Source: Nitrospirota bacterium
Lineage (GTDB): Bacteria > Nitrospirota > Leptospirillia > Leptospirillales > Leptospirillaceae
DNA: 64,000 bases
Assembly: GCA_021828375.1 (NCBI GenBank)
Contig: JAKARS010000004.1
Location: forward strand, 1 to 64,000
Direction: 5' to 3'
How positions within the stretch are numbered: the stretch's first letter is position 1; every line of letters begins with the position of its first letter. The translations under genes were made by a program, and so were the position numbers. This document shows, piece by piece, positions 9,336 to 18,087 of the stretch. The notes beneath the pieces are model-generated. The model did not search any database and had not been told where the DNA came from. It worked only from the letters and a program-made list of their open reading frames with translations.

Positions 9336-10700
9336 TTGAAGACTCTCCAAGGTATAACGTCTCGGGTGAGACGATCTTTTCGGGGCCTTCTGGTCGCAGG
9401 AATGATTGTTTCTTCTTTCCTGTCCGGGTGTGCCGGAGGAGGCGGTCTCCATCCCCACCGGGGAGAAAAGGGAGTTCTTGTCCCTGTCGAGGATCCTCAG
9501 GGACTTCTCTCTGACCGTCATGCCCTGACGCTCTATTTGGCCGATGCCTATAATGCCCGGAAAAATGGAGGTCAGGTTCTCTTTGGCAAGGCCTTGGAGA
9601 AGAAGCTTTTGAAGTTTCAGGGAGCCCAAGTCTCTGAGGTATGCCGAAGCCTGTCGTGCTATGCTCGGGCCGCTCAGAGCTGGAACAAGCAATTTCTTCT
9701 GGAGGCCCGCATCAAGCGGGACGAAGACATGTCCCATCCAGAAGGGATTCTTGTTTTGAGCCGGTGGTCGGTTTCTCCACTTTTCCCGGAGACCTCCGTT
9801 CCCGTTTCCTTTTCTCTTGATCGAGTCGGATCGGGGGGGCTTGAACCCGTTTTTGATCAGGCGGTGAAGCTCATGATGCTTCGGTTGAAGCCTCATCAAA
9901 ACCATGGGAAACTCTCCGACCCCACCGACGAGATCGCAGCCCTTTTGGCCAAGGGGAAGACCGACCTTGCCATGAGAAAGGGTGAGGAGGCTTTTTTGTC
10001 TGGAGCTCCTCAATCTCCCTCATTCTACGCTTCATTGTACCGTCTTGAAATGAATGCTGGCAAACTGAAGATGGCGCGTGAGGTTGGAGAGAGAGCCCTG
10101 ACCCTTAAAAAGGCATCCCCCCCACTCCTTAACGATATGATTCGGGATTCTCGTGATGCCGGAGACTCTGGACAGGAAAGGAATCTTCTGTTTCAAGGCA
10201 TTTCGCTTTATCCCAATGATGAATCCTTTTGGACTGGACTCATTCATCAGGATCTTCGGGAGGGGCGATATGAAAAGGCTTTAGCCACCATTCGTCTCTA
10301 TGAGCGCCGCATTCCCCCCCGAATGGGACACCCTTCCTTCCCCCAGGAAAAGTATGCGGCACTTGTGGGGCTTGGACGTGGTGATGAAGCCGATCAGTGG
10401 CTCGAAAAGACGATCAGCAAAAATTGGATGGAGGCTCCGCACCCCTCACTTCTTCTGGCCCACGCGGTCATCGTGCGAGAGTTGCAGAAAGGACAATGGC
10501 GAAAAGCGGAAAAGGTTGCCCGCATTTTGTCCGCTCGCGGCATTCGCTCCAAGGAGCTTTATCGAGATTGGATGACAGCCCTTGGTGCCATGGGAAATTC
10601 GATTATGGAGGCCCATGTAGGTCGACAGGCCATGGCTGGAGGGTACACTTCCGTGTGGATCCGTAATCAGGTGGCCTTTCTCGCACAAAAGGGGTACTGA
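9336..10700 (+). CDS. Lipoprotein with TPR-like helical domain
   Basis: The TTG start at 9336 follows GGAGAG by 9 bases and gives MKTLQGITSRVRRSFRGLLVAGMIVSSFLSGC, a basic N region, hydrophobic core and lipobox LSGC with the lipidated Cys at 32. The ORF-track start at 9219 would bury this signal. The C-terminal half is made of helical pairs (EAFLSGAPQSPSFYASLYRLEMNAGKL, ALTLKKASPPLLNDMI, GRYEKALATIRLYERR) like tetratricopeptide repeats. The role is unknown; lipid-anchored TPR proteins usually scaffold envelope complexes. It precedes pgsA by 5 bases. Confidence 0.75.
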   Translation: MKTLQGITSRVRRSFRGLLVAGMIVSSFLSGCAGGGGLHPHRGEKGVLVPVEDPQGLLSDRHALTLYLADAYNARKNGGQVLFGKALEKKLLKFQGAQVSEVCRSLSCYARAAQSWNKQFLLEARIKRDEDMSHPEGILVLSRWSVSPLFPETSVPVSFSLDRVGSGGLEPVFDQAVKLMMLRLKPHQNHGKLSDPTDEIAALLAKGKTDLAMRKGEEAFLSGAPQSPSFYASLYRLEMNAGKLKMAREVGERALTLKKASPPLLNDMIRDSRDAGDSGQERNLLFQGISLYPNDESFWTGLIHQDLREGRYEKALATIRLYERRIPPRMGHPSFPQEKYAALVGLGRGDEADQWLEKTISKNWMEAPHPSLLLAHAVIVRELQKGQWRKAEKVARILSARGIRSKELYRDWMTALGAMGNSIMEAHVGRQAMAGGYTSVWIRNQVAFLAQKGY

Positions 10701-10705
10701 TCCGG

Positions 10706-11251
10706 GTGACGATTCCGAATCTTTTATCCGTCATCAGAATTTTGCTCGCACCGGTTTTTTTTGGTCTGGTGGCCTATCGGCATATGACATGGGCCTTCTG
10801 GGTTTTTTTTGTGGGGGGGCTGACCGATGGCCTCGATGGATTTCTGGCACGAATTCTCGATCAGAGAAGCGAGCTGGGAACCATCCTCGATCCGGTGGCC
10901 GACAAGGTTTTCCTTTCCTTGTCCTCTCTGACCTTGGGGATCTATGGAATTATTCCCCGGTGGGTGGTCATTCTTTTCGTCGCTCGGGACATTGTCCTGA
11001 TCTCCGGGGTCATCTTGCTGAAACTTATTGATTCTCCCATTCCGGTCCGTCCTCACTTTTTAGGAAAGATGACGACTGGTTTTCAGGTGTTTTATTTGGG
11101 ACTCTCGGCGTTGGCCCTTGTGGGCGTGATGATCCCGGGAATCATTCACCTGCTGGAGGTTGGGGCAGTGATTATGTCGGTTGTATCTGGTATTTACTAT
11201 ATCCATCGGGGACTGAACTGGGTCCAGAGGGGAAAACATGGAGTCGGCTGA
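10706..11251 (+). CDS. pgsA: CDP-diacylglycerol-glycerol-3-phosphate 3-phosphatidyltransferase
   Basis: PgsA makes phosphatidylglycerol phosphate, the committed step to phosphatidylglycerol and cardiolipin. The CDP-alcohol phosphatidyltransferase signature is complete: DGLDGFLARILDQRSELGTILDPVADK (D-G-x2-[DA]-G...A-R-x8-G-x3-D-x3-D). The 181-residue protein has several membrane helices, beginning IPNLLSVIRILLAPVFFG as in PgsA. The start is GTG. It overlaps the next gene by 14 bases. Confidence 0.93.
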   Translation: MTIPNLLSVIRILLAPVFFGLVAYRHMTWAFWVFFVGGLTDGLDGFLARILDQRSELGTILDPVADKVFLSLSSLTLGIYGIIPRWVVILFVARDIVLISGVILLKLIDSPIPVRPHFLGKMTTGFQVFYLGLSALALVGVMIPGIIHLLEVGAVIMSVVSGIYYIHRGLNWVQRGKHGVG

Positions 11252-12632
11252 GACAACAGAAGAGGCAGTCTCTGAAGGAGGAAGGTCTGAGCGGTCCGGA
11301 TTGACAATCCGAGACGTTCTTGAGGGGAGCCCCGCGTGGAAGGCGGGGCTTCGCCTGGGGGACAGCCTTCTCTCTCTGAATGGAACGGCACTGAGAGACC
11401 TGATCGATCTCGAGTTTTTCCAGGCAGATGCCCGGATCTCCCTTGAATATCGAAGAGAGGGAAAGACTCGACAGGTTCGGATCAGGAAGGACCCTGACCT
11501 GTCTCTGGGGATTGTCGTGGATCCCCCACCAATTCGACGTTGTCCCAATGATTGTGCATTTTGTTTCGTCGACCAGATGCCTGCAGGAGCCCGAAAGACT
11601 CTCTATATTCGGGATGAGGATTACCGCTACAGCTTCCTGTACGGAAACTTCATCACGCTGACGAATCTCACGGAAAAGGATTATCTTCGGATTCTTGAAC
11701 AGCGCCTCTCTCCCCTTTACATCTCTGTCCATGCCACCGAGCCTGCGCTGCGACGGCAGATCTTGAAAAATGACAGGGCGCAAGACGTTCTTCCCCTCCT
11801 TCAGCGTCTGTGCAATGGAGGTATCACTCTGCATACCCAGGTGGTCCTGATGCCGGGTGTCAACGATGGAGAGGCCCTTTTGCGCACATGGAAAGATCTT
11901 TCGGCACTTTACCCCAGAGTCGCCTCCCTGGCCGTTGTTCCTGTGGGGCTGACCTCCCATAGGGAAGGACTTCCTCCCGTGCCTTCGATTGATGCCGCGT
12001 TTGCCAAACACATGATTCGGGAGATTGTCTCCCTACAGAAGCAGGGAATGGATCGTTGGGGAGACCCTTTCATCTATCCTTCGGATGAATGGTACGTCCT
12101 GGCAAAAAGCTCTTTTCCCTCTCTTTCCCGGTATGGGGACCTCCCACAGCTCGGGAATGGTGTGGGTCTTGTCCCCCTTTTCCGCAAGCAATGGTTGTCG
12201 GGGATACGTCGTCTGAACGGTCATGTTCCTCGACCTCTTGCTCTCGTGACGGGTGTGGGCTTTCTTCCTTACCTGAAGGAGTATGTCGCGTCCTGGGTGT
12301 CTTCAGGGGATCCGGACGCCAGAAAGGTCAGTGTCCTTGGCGTGGAGAACCGATCTATGGGGAAGTCGGTGACCGTCGCTGGATTGCTGGGGGCAAAAGA
12401 CATTATTGCCAGGGTCTTGGAGGCAGACCTGCCAGCGGAAACACTTCTCCTTGTTCCCGACATTGCATTGAAGGAAGGAAGCGAGACCTTGATTGACGAT
12501 GGGACCATTGGAGAGATCTCCCACGGCTCGGGCCTGGAAACCGTTGCGGTTCCGTCGACGGCCCGAGAGTTCTGTCTGTGGTTGGGAGAGAAGTTTCCGT
12601 CGCTGTTGAAAAAGAAGGAGAAGACCGCATGA
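11238..12632 (+). CDS. PDZ plus radical-SAM (DUF512) protein
   Basis: The 464-residue protein has an N-terminal PDZ-like segment (about 20-85, GLTIRDVLEGSPAWKAGLRLGD). A radical-SAM-like cluster follows (Cys 102, 106, 109: CPNDCAFCFVDQMP), then a DUF512 domain with YRYSFLYGNFITLTNL. This architecture is conserved in cyanobacteria, Firmicutes and Nitrospirota, and its reaction is not known to me. ATG 11238 has GAGGGG upstream and overlaps the end of pgsA. The stop overlaps the ispE start (ATGA), so translation is probably coupled. Only the family can be assigned. Confidence 0.88.
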   Translation: MESAETTEEAVSEGGRSERSGLTIRDVLEGSPAWKAGLRLGDSLLSLNGTALRDLIDLEFFQADARISLEYRREGKTRQVRIRKDPDLSLGIVVDPPPIRRCPNDCAFCFVDQMPAGARKTLYIRDEDYRYSFLYGNFITLTNLTEKDYLRILEQRLSPLYISVHATEPALRRQILKNDRAQDVLPLLQRLCNGGITLHTQVVLMPGVNDGEALLRTWKDLSALYPRVASLAVVPVGLTSHREGLPPVPSIDAAFAKHMIREIVSLQKQGMDRWGDPFIYPSDEWYVLAKSSFPSLSRYGDLPQLGNGVGLVPLFRKQWLSGIRRLNGHVPRPLALVTGVGFLPYLKEYVASWVSSGDPDARKVSVLGVENRSMGKSVTVAGLLGAKDIIARVLEADLPAETLLLVPDIALKEGSETLIDDGTIGEISHGSGLETVAVPSTAREFCLWLGEKFPSLLKKKEKTA

Positions 12633-13534
12633 AAATGGGGACCATCTACTTGCGGAGCCCTGCAAAGATCAATCTCTCGCTCCTGATCCTGGGACGACGT
12701 GCCGATGGATTTCATGAGCTTCTTACCGAAATGGCGATGATTGATCTTTTCGACAATATCAAGCTTGAACGGACACGCCAAGAGGGGATTCATCTGTCGC
12801 TCTCTGGTCGCACCATTGATGGTGATCCGCAAAAAAACCTTGTGGTCAGGGCCCTGGAATCTCTGATGGAGCGGGTGAGGCAAAAGGACGGATCGCTTGT
12901 TGGGGGATTTGCCGTCGACCTCGAGAAGAATATTCCCGTGGGAGCGGGACTGGGGGGAGGGTCGTCGAATGCCGCGATCGTGCTCTGGGGGGGGAACCGA
13001 CTGCTTGGATCCCCTTTGGGCTTCAATGAACTCGATGCGATTTGCCGGAGACTGGGATCTGATGTGCCCTTCTTTCTTGGGGGCCCCAGAGCATTGGGAA
13101 TAGGGAGAGGCGAAGTATTGCGTCCTCTTTCTCCCCCCTTGTCAGGGGATGTCCTTTTGTGGAATCCCGGGGTACCGCTTCCCACGGCAGCCGTCTACAA
13201 GGCCCTTGACCCTTCAACCTACCCGGTGCAGGGAGTCTGCGAATTGACAGAGGAAGACCGTTCTATTAAAATTGGTAGTCTTTTGAAGTCCGGAAAACTT
13301 TTTAATAGTCTTGAGGCTCCGGCGCTTTCCCTTTGTCCGCAAATCGGCAAGGGGATCGATTTTCTCGAGACTTTGCGTCCGGGAAACGTGCGGATGACGG
13401 GGTCCGGCCCCACCGTCTTTGCCCGATGCATGAATCAGGAGGAAGGTCACGATCTCAGTCGAAGGATCGTTGCGGACCTTGGAGGCTGGGCGGGCGTCTT
13501 TAAATTTCTTGAAGCTCCCCCTGTTTCCTTTTGA
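12629..13534 (+). CDS. ispE: 4-diphosphocytidyl-2-C-methyl-D-erythritol kinase
   Basis: IspE phosphorylates CDP-methylerythritol in the MEP isoprenoid pathway, which also supplies hopanoid precursors for HpnH. GHMP-kinase motifs are present: SPAKINLSLLILGRRADGFHEL, the ATP loop IPVGAGLGGGSSNAA, and MTGSGPTVFA near the C terminus. The ATG at 12629 overlaps the preceding stop and has AAGGAG upstream; the earlier start of the ORF track would run into the previous gene. Length is 301 residues. Confidence 0.95.
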   Translation: MKMGTIYLRSPAKINLSLLILGRRADGFHELLTEMAMIDLFDNIKLERTRQEGIHLSLSGRTIDGDPQKNLVVRALESLMERVRQKDGSLVGGFAVDLEKNIPVGAGLGGGSSNAAIVLWGGNRLLGSPLGFNELDAICRRLGSDVPFFLGGPRALGIGRGEVLRPLSPPLSGDVLLWNPGVPLPTAAVYKALDPSTYPVQGVCELTEEDRSIKIGSLLKSGKLFNSLEAPALSLCPQIGKGIDFLETLRPGNVRMTGSGPTVFARCMNQEEGHDLSRRIVADLGGWAGVFKFLEAPPVSF

Positions 13535-13562
13535 GAGATAAGGCAGTCGTTCACCATGAGAC

Positions 13563-13637
13563 TGGGGCGTCGACAAGCGGCAAGTCACGAGATTTTGGAT
13601 CTCGCATTCCCAGGTTCGAATCCTGGCGCCCCAACCA
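13563..13637 (+). tRNA. tRNA-Gln (anticodon TTG)
   Basis: The acceptor arm TGGGGCG pairs with CGCCCCA, the anticodon arm ACGAG/CTCGC encloses TTTTGGA with anticodon TTG, and the T arm is CAGGTTCGAATCCTG. The CCA end is encoded. It lies between ispE and prs. Confidence 0.95.
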
Positions 13638-13691
13638 TAATCCCTGCCGAAGGGACGAGAAAATCGCCGATCGGGAGGATGGGAATCAGTC

Positions 13692-14633
13692 GTGAGAGAA
13701 ATTAAGATATTTTCTGGAAATGCCAATATCCCTCTGGCTGAGGAGATTGTCCGTTATCTTGGAATCTCTCTGTCGACCTCCACTGTCTCTTCTTTTTCTG
13801 ATGGTGAAATTCGGGTCAGGATTGATGAGAATGTCCGTGGAAACGATGTTTTTCTCATACAGTCGCTCTCGCATCCTGTGAATAATCACCTGATGGAGCT
13901 TCTTGTGATGACCGATGCCGTGAAGCGTGCATCGGCGCAGAGAATAACGGCGGTGATCCCCTATTATGCCTATGCTCGCCAGGACAGAAAGGATCAGCCG
14001 AGAGTTCCGATCACGGCCAAGCTTGTTGCCGATCTGATCACCACGGCCGGAGCCTCGCGAATTCTTACCCTCGATCTCCATACGGGCCAGCTTCAGGGGT
14101 TTTTCAACATTCCGGTGGATCATCTCCATGGAACTCCGGTATTGATTGAACCGCTTCGAACGATTGCCAGCCGGGAAAGCATTGTCATCCTGTCTCCTGA
14201 TGCGGGTGGCGTCGAGAGATCCCGGGTTTTTGCGAAGCGCCTGCAGGCCCCCTTGGCAATTATCGACAAGAGACGAGAGGGGCCAAACCAGTCACAGGTC
14301 ATGAACATCATTGGTGATGTCGTGGGCAAAACCGCTGTCATTCTTGATGACATGATCGATACGGCCGGTACGATCACACAGGGGGCTCAGGCGGCAATCG
14401 ATGCGGGCGCCAAAAGGGTTGTGGCTGCGGCGACCCATCCGGTTCTTTCCGGAAAGGCGCTTGAGCGTCTGAATGCCTCCGTCATTGACGAGGTGATCGT
14501 CACAAATTCCATCCCCATGATGGGCAAGGACGAGCAATGCCGTAAAATCCGGGTGCACTCCATCGCCCCTCTTCTCGGAGAGGCGATCCGGAGGATCCAT
14601 GATGATGAATCGGTCAGCTCTCTTTTTATCTGA
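13692..14633 (+). CDS. prs: Ribose-phosphate pyrophosphokinase (PRPP synthase)
   Basis: Prs makes PRPP from ribose-5-phosphate and ATP for nucleotide, His and Trp synthesis. The 313-residue protein shows IKIFSGNANIPLAEEI, the ATP flexible-loop region YARQDRKDQPR, the metal-binding TLDLHTGQLQGFF, and the PRPP loop ILDDMIDTAGTI. The start is GTG at 13692; GGGAGG is a little far upstream. The downstream order prs-rplY-pth-ychF is common in many phyla. Confidence 0.96.
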   Translation: MREIKIFSGNANIPLAEEIVRYLGISLSTSTVSSFSDGEIRVRIDENVRGNDVFLIQSLSHPVNNHLMELLVMTDAVKRASAQRITAVIPYYAYARQDRKDQPRVPITAKLVADLITTAGASRILTLDLHTGQLQGFFNIPVDHLHGTPVLIEPLRTIASRESIVILSPDAGGVERSRVFAKRLQAPLAIIDKRREGPNQSQVMNIIGDVVGKTAVILDDMIDTAGTITQGAQAAIDAGAKRVVAAATHPVLSGKALERLNASVIDEVIVTNSIPMMGKDEQCRKIRVHSIAPLLGEAIRRIHDDESVSSLFI

Positions 14634-14693
14634 AGTCGGGTCCGGGTCAGGTGACCCCATCGAATCGAACCGTAAAAGCCCAAGGAGGAAGTT

Positions 14694-15269
14694 GTGGAGC
14701 ACAGCAAACTGAAAGTTTCGGTCCGTGAGTCAGCGGGCAAGGGAGTTGCCCGGACCTTGCGGCGTTCTGGCCATGTTCCGGCGGTGGTCTATGGCTCAGG
14801 GAAGGCCCAGTCTCTGTCGGCGCCCCTGAAGGATGTGGAAAAGGCAATGCAGGGACATGCCGGCCGAAACGGACTCTTCGACCTCGAGATCTCAGGTGGG
14901 AAGAATTCTCGCACAGCGTTGACCTTGGTTCGCGATATCCAACGCGATCCCATCACAGGAAAGATTCTCCATGTAGACTTTCTTGAGGTGTCGGAGAAGG
15001 CCCGAGTCAAGAATCGCGTTCCCGTCGAAGTTGTCGGCACCTCCCCCGAGGGTGTGAAAAAGGGCGGAATCCTTGATGTTGTGCACCGGGAACTCCATGT
15101 GGAATGTCTTTCCTTTCAGATGCCCGATCATATCCAGGTCGACGCCTCGGCTCTTGACATCAACCAAACGCTCCATCTCCGAGAGATCACGCTTCCTCCT
15201 GGGGTGACGGTTCTGGATGATCCCAATACTGTCATTCTCCATGTCATTCCTCCGAAGGCTGAGGCGTAA
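14694..15269 (+). CDS. rplY: 50S ribosomal protein L25, long CTC form
   Basis: L25 binds 5S rRNA. The protein is 191 residues, the two-domain CTC/TL5 form rather than the short E. coli L25. It contains VRESAGKGVARTLRRSGHVPAVVYG (the RNA-binding start of L25) and a C-terminal beta domain. GTG 14694 is preceded by AGGAGG. It sits between prs and pth in the usual order. Confidence 0.94.
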   Translation: MEHSKLKVSVRESAGKGVARTLRRSGHVPAVVYGSGKAQSLSAPLKDVEKAMQGHAGRNGLFDLEISGGKNSRTALTLVRDIQRDPITGKILHVDFLEVSEKARVKNRVPVEVVGTSPEGVKKGGILDVVHRELHVECLSFQMPDHIQVDASALDINQTLHLREITLPPGVTVLDDPNTVILHVIPPKAEA

Positions 15270-15294
15270 TCGCCCTCCACAGGAGAGATGACGG

Positions 15295-15852
15295 ATGTCC
15301 CTGGCTGTGATTGGCCTGGGAAACCCAGGAAACGACTATGAGGGGACCCGTCATAATGCGGGAAAGATCCTCCTTGACCATGTGTCGGCTCTCTCGGGGA
15401 TCCCTCTTGAGAAAAAACAGGGAGAGATCCGTTTCGGAGAGGGGAGCTGGCGGGGCGAGAGGATATATCTCGTCTTTCCGGAAACCTTCATGAACCTGAG
15501 TGGGCGCGTGGTCCCATGGCTTCGGCTCCGTGGAGTGGAATCACCAGCGGACTGGCTCATTCTGTCGGACGATCTCGATACTCCTTTTGGCATGGTTCGA
15601 TTTCGGGAGAAGGGAGGGAGCGGTGGCCAACGAGGGATCCGCTCCATTCTCCAGGCGGCCGGATCCGAGGCGATAGCCCGGGTCAAGTTTGGCATCGGCC
15701 GACCCATCCAGATTGGCGCTGACATCAGCCAGTACGTTCTTTCTCCCTTCACCCGGGAGGAGAGGCTTCGTATTCCGGAACTTCTCCAGAATGGGGGAGT
15801 TCTGGTCGAGCGCTGGGTTGAGTCACATTCGTTAAAAAAGTCCAAGGGGTGA
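15295..15852 (+). CDS. pth: Peptidyl-tRNA hydrolase
   Basis: Pth recycles peptidyl-tRNA released from stalled ribosomes. The family motif GLGNPGNDYEGTRHNAG with the catalytic His, then FPETFMNLSGRVV, DDLDTPFG and GGSGGQRGIRSI are all visible. Length is 185 residues, normal. It lies 4 bases before ychF. Confidence 0.96.
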   Translation: MSLAVIGLGNPGNDYEGTRHNAGKILLDHVSALSGIPLEKKQGEIRFGEGSWRGERIYLVFPETFMNLSGRVVPWLRLRGVESPADWLILSDDLDTPFGMVRFREKGGSGGQRGIRSILQAAGSEAIARVKFGIGRPIQIGADISQYVLSPFTREERLRIPELLQNGGVLVERWVESHSLKKSKG

Positions 15853-15856
15853 GTTT

Positions 15857-16951
15857 GTGGGTTTGTCTTGCGGTATTGTCGGGCTTCCAAATGTTGGGAA
15901 GTCGACCCTTTTCAATGCCCTGACGGCTTCGGCCGTTCCTGTGGCGAATTACCCCTTTTGCACGATTGACCCGCACTCAGGGATCGTCCCCGTTCCCGAT
16001 CCCCGTCTTGCCCGTCTTTCGGCGATGTACTCCACAAGAAAGACCGTTCCGGCGACCGTCGAGTTTGTGGACATTGCCGGCTTGGTCAAGGGGGCGAGTC
16101 AGGGAGAGGGTCTGGGAAATCAGTTTCTGGGCCATATCCGCTCGGTTGACTTGGTCGTCCATGTCCTTCGGGGATTCGACGATGGAGAGATCACCCATGT
16201 CCATGGAGAAGTCAATCCAGTCTCTGACCTTGAGGTCATTGAGACAGAGCTTCTTTTGGCAGATCTTTCTTCCCTGTCAGGTCGTGTTCAGAAGCTTGAA
16301 AAACAATGGAAAACGGCCACCAAGGAAGCGGAAATCCAACGTCCGGCCTTTTTGGCGATACTCTCAGGACTTGAGGCGGGGAAGCCTGCGAGAGCCATCG
16401 CTACGGATCCTCTGGCCAACGCCTTTCGAAAGGGGCTAGGGCTGTTGACAGACAAACCCGCCCTCTATGTTGCGAACGTGGCAGAGACAGAGCTCCGGTC
16501 ACCTTCCGAGAGGGTACGGAGCCTTGAGAAAGCCATCACGGGAAGAGGCGGTGTGCTGATCCCCATATGTGCCAAGTGGGAAGCCGAAATCGCAGAGCTT
16601 CCGGAAGAGGAGCGAGCCACCTTTCTTCAGGAGCTTGGCCTTGACCGCTCGGGATTGGATCGTCTTGTGACTGAAGGATATCGCTCTCTCGGTCTGGTGA
16701 CATTTTTGACGGCTGGAGAAGTGGAAGTGCGGGCGTGGCCGGTTCCCCAAGGGACGACAGCCCCGAAGGCGGCCGCTGAGATCCATTCGGACATTGAACG
16801 GGGATTTATCAGGGCGGAGGTTATGCGTTACGAGGATCTCGATCGGCTCGGTTCGGAAAAGGCTGTCAAGGAGAAGGGACTTCTTCGCCTCGAAGGCAAG
16901 GAGTATATCATTCAGGACGGAGATGTCGTTTATTTCCGCTTTAACGTATAG
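15857..16951 (+). CDS. ychF: Redox-responsive P-loop ATPase/GTPase YchF
   Basis: YchF is an Obg-family P-loop protein that binds ribosomes and prefers ATP. The 364-residue protein has G1 GLPNVGKSTLFNAL, DIAGLVKGASQGEGLGNQFL, the altered specificity motif NVAE in place of NKxD, and a C-terminal TGS domain (EVMRYEDLDRLGSEKAVKEK, ending GDVVYFRFNV). The GTG start lies just after the pth stop. Confidence 0.96.
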   Translation: MGLSCGIVGLPNVGKSTLFNALTASAVPVANYPFCTIDPHSGIVPVPDPRLARLSAMYSTRKTVPATVEFVDIAGLVKGASQGEGLGNQFLGHIRSVDLVVHVLRGFDDGEITHVHGEVNPVSDLEVIETELLLADLSSLSGRVQKLEKQWKTATKEAEIQRPAFLAILSGLEAGKPARAIATDPLANAFRKGLGLLTDKPALYVANVAETELRSPSERVRSLEKAITGRGGVLIPICAKWEAEIAELPEEERATFLQELGLDRSGLDRLVTEGYRSLGLVTFLTAGEVEVRAWPVPQGTTAPKAAAEIHSDIERGFIRAEVMRYEDLDRLGSEKAVKEKGLLRLEGKEYIIQDGDVVYFRFNV

Positions 16952-16971
16952 AAAATAGGGAGGTTCCATCC

Positions 16972-17361
16972 ATGTACTTCTACGAATGTGTGCTTCTTCT
17001 GAAGCCGACCTTGTCCGATGAAGAGGCTCAGGCGACAATCTCCCGTTATGAGAAGATTGTTGAGGACAAAGGCGGACGTCTCCATGCCACCCAGCGTCTG
17101 GGAAAGAAGCGGTTGGCCTATGAACTCCGCAAAGAGAAGAAAGCTGATTATGTTATACTCTATGCAGAATTCAAGAACCCATCTGACCAGATCGAACTCG
17201 AACGTGTAGCCCGTCTTGACGAGCGCATTATCAAGAGCATGAATCTTCGCCGCAAGACCCTTGTTCTTCCCACCGTGGAGTCTTCTTCCGATTCGACCTC
17301 AGGATCGTCAGGTGCGGAAGGGGAGATGGCCCCCCATGATGTTGAAGGAGAAGCCATTTGA
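16972..17361 (+). CDS. rpsF: 30S ribosomal protein S6
   Basis: The 129-residue protein begins MYFYECVLLLKPTLSDEEA and contains GKKRLAYELRKEKKADYVI and ERVARLDERIIKSM, the core of S6, followed by an acidic Ser-rich tail. It pairs with S18 in the 30S platform, whose gene lies 489 bases downstream. Its stop overlaps the ssb TTG start. Confidence 0.95.
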   Translation: MYFYECVLLLKPTLSDEEAQATISRYEKIVEDKGGRLHATQRLGKKRLAYELRKEKKADYVILYAEFKNPSDQIELERVARLDERIIKSMNLRRKTLVLPTVESSSDSTSGSSGAEGEMAPHDVEGEAI

Positions 17362-17780
17362 GCAGTTTTAACAAGGTGATATTGATGGGAAACCTGACTC
17401 GGGACCCGGAAATCCGGGTGACCGGTGGAGGGATGCCTGTCGGCTCCTTTAGCTTGGCCATCAACAACAATCGGGGCAAGGCTGGGGATGATAAGGATGA
17501 TGTCAGCTATATCGATTGCGTGACCTTTGGCAAGCAGGCTGATTTTGTCCGGGATTACCTTGCGAAAGGAATGCCGATCCTTGTCGAGGGGCGTCTTCAA
17601 CAGAACCGATGGGAGCAGGAAGGTCAAAAGCGCTCAAAGGTAGAAGTTATCGTGTCGACGCTCACCTTTGTCGGCCCGCCGAAACGATCGGGGGGAGGGC
17701 CGGAGTCAGGTGGCCGTCAAGACTCCTATCCGGATCCAGGCGTCGGTTTTCAGGGACAGGAATCGGATATCCCGTTCTAA
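17358..17780 (+). CDS. ssb: Single-stranded DNA-binding protein
   Basis: SSB coats single-stranded DNA in replication and repair. The OB fold is visible (MSSFNKVILMGNLTRDPEIR, VSYIDCVTFGKQADF, GMPILVEGRLQQNRW). A flexible Gly-rich linker follows, ending in the acidic tip SDIPF that recruits partner proteins. Length is 140 residues. The start is TTG, overlapping the rpsF stop, in the usual rpsF-ssb-rpsR order. Confidence 0.96.
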   Translation: MSSFNKVILMGNLTRDPEIRVTGGGMPVGSFSLAINNNRGKAGDDKDDVSYIDCVTFGKQADFVRDYLAKGMPILVEGRLQQNRWEQEGQKRSKVEVIVSTLTFVGPPKRSGGGPESGGRQDSYPDPGVGFQGQESDIPF

Positions 17781-17849
17781 CTCCACAAGGGTGCTTTCGC
17801 ACTCAAAAACGTCCGGTGTGTCCGGATAGAAAAGAAAGGATCATCCTTC

Positions 17850-18080
17850 ATGGCAGGTCAGGCCCGTTCATTTCAAAGAAAGAAAGTTTGTCGTTTTTGC
17901 ACAGAATCCCTGGCAATCGACTACAAGGATCAGACAACCCTCCACTCCTATCTGACGGAGAGAGGCAAGATTCTTCCTCGTCGCCTGACCGGGACATGCT
18001 CACATCATCAGCGCGCGGTTTCCAAGGCAATCAAGCAGTCCAGGAATGTGGCCTTCCTCGCATTTGCCGAGGAAAGCTGA
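17850..18080 (+). CDS. rpsR: 30S ribosomal protein S18
   Basis: The 76-residue protein contains [10 protein letters not shown], the core [23 protein letters not shown] and the end [26 protein letters not shown]. The pair CRFC plus CSHH suggests the zinc-binding (C+) form of S18. It ends 7 bases before the DUF2232 gene. Confidence 0.96.
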   Translation: MAGQARSFQRKKVCRFCTESLAIDYKDQTTLHSYLTERGKILPRRLTGTCSHHQRAVSKAIKQSRNVAFLAFAEES

Positions 18081-18087
18081 TCTGACG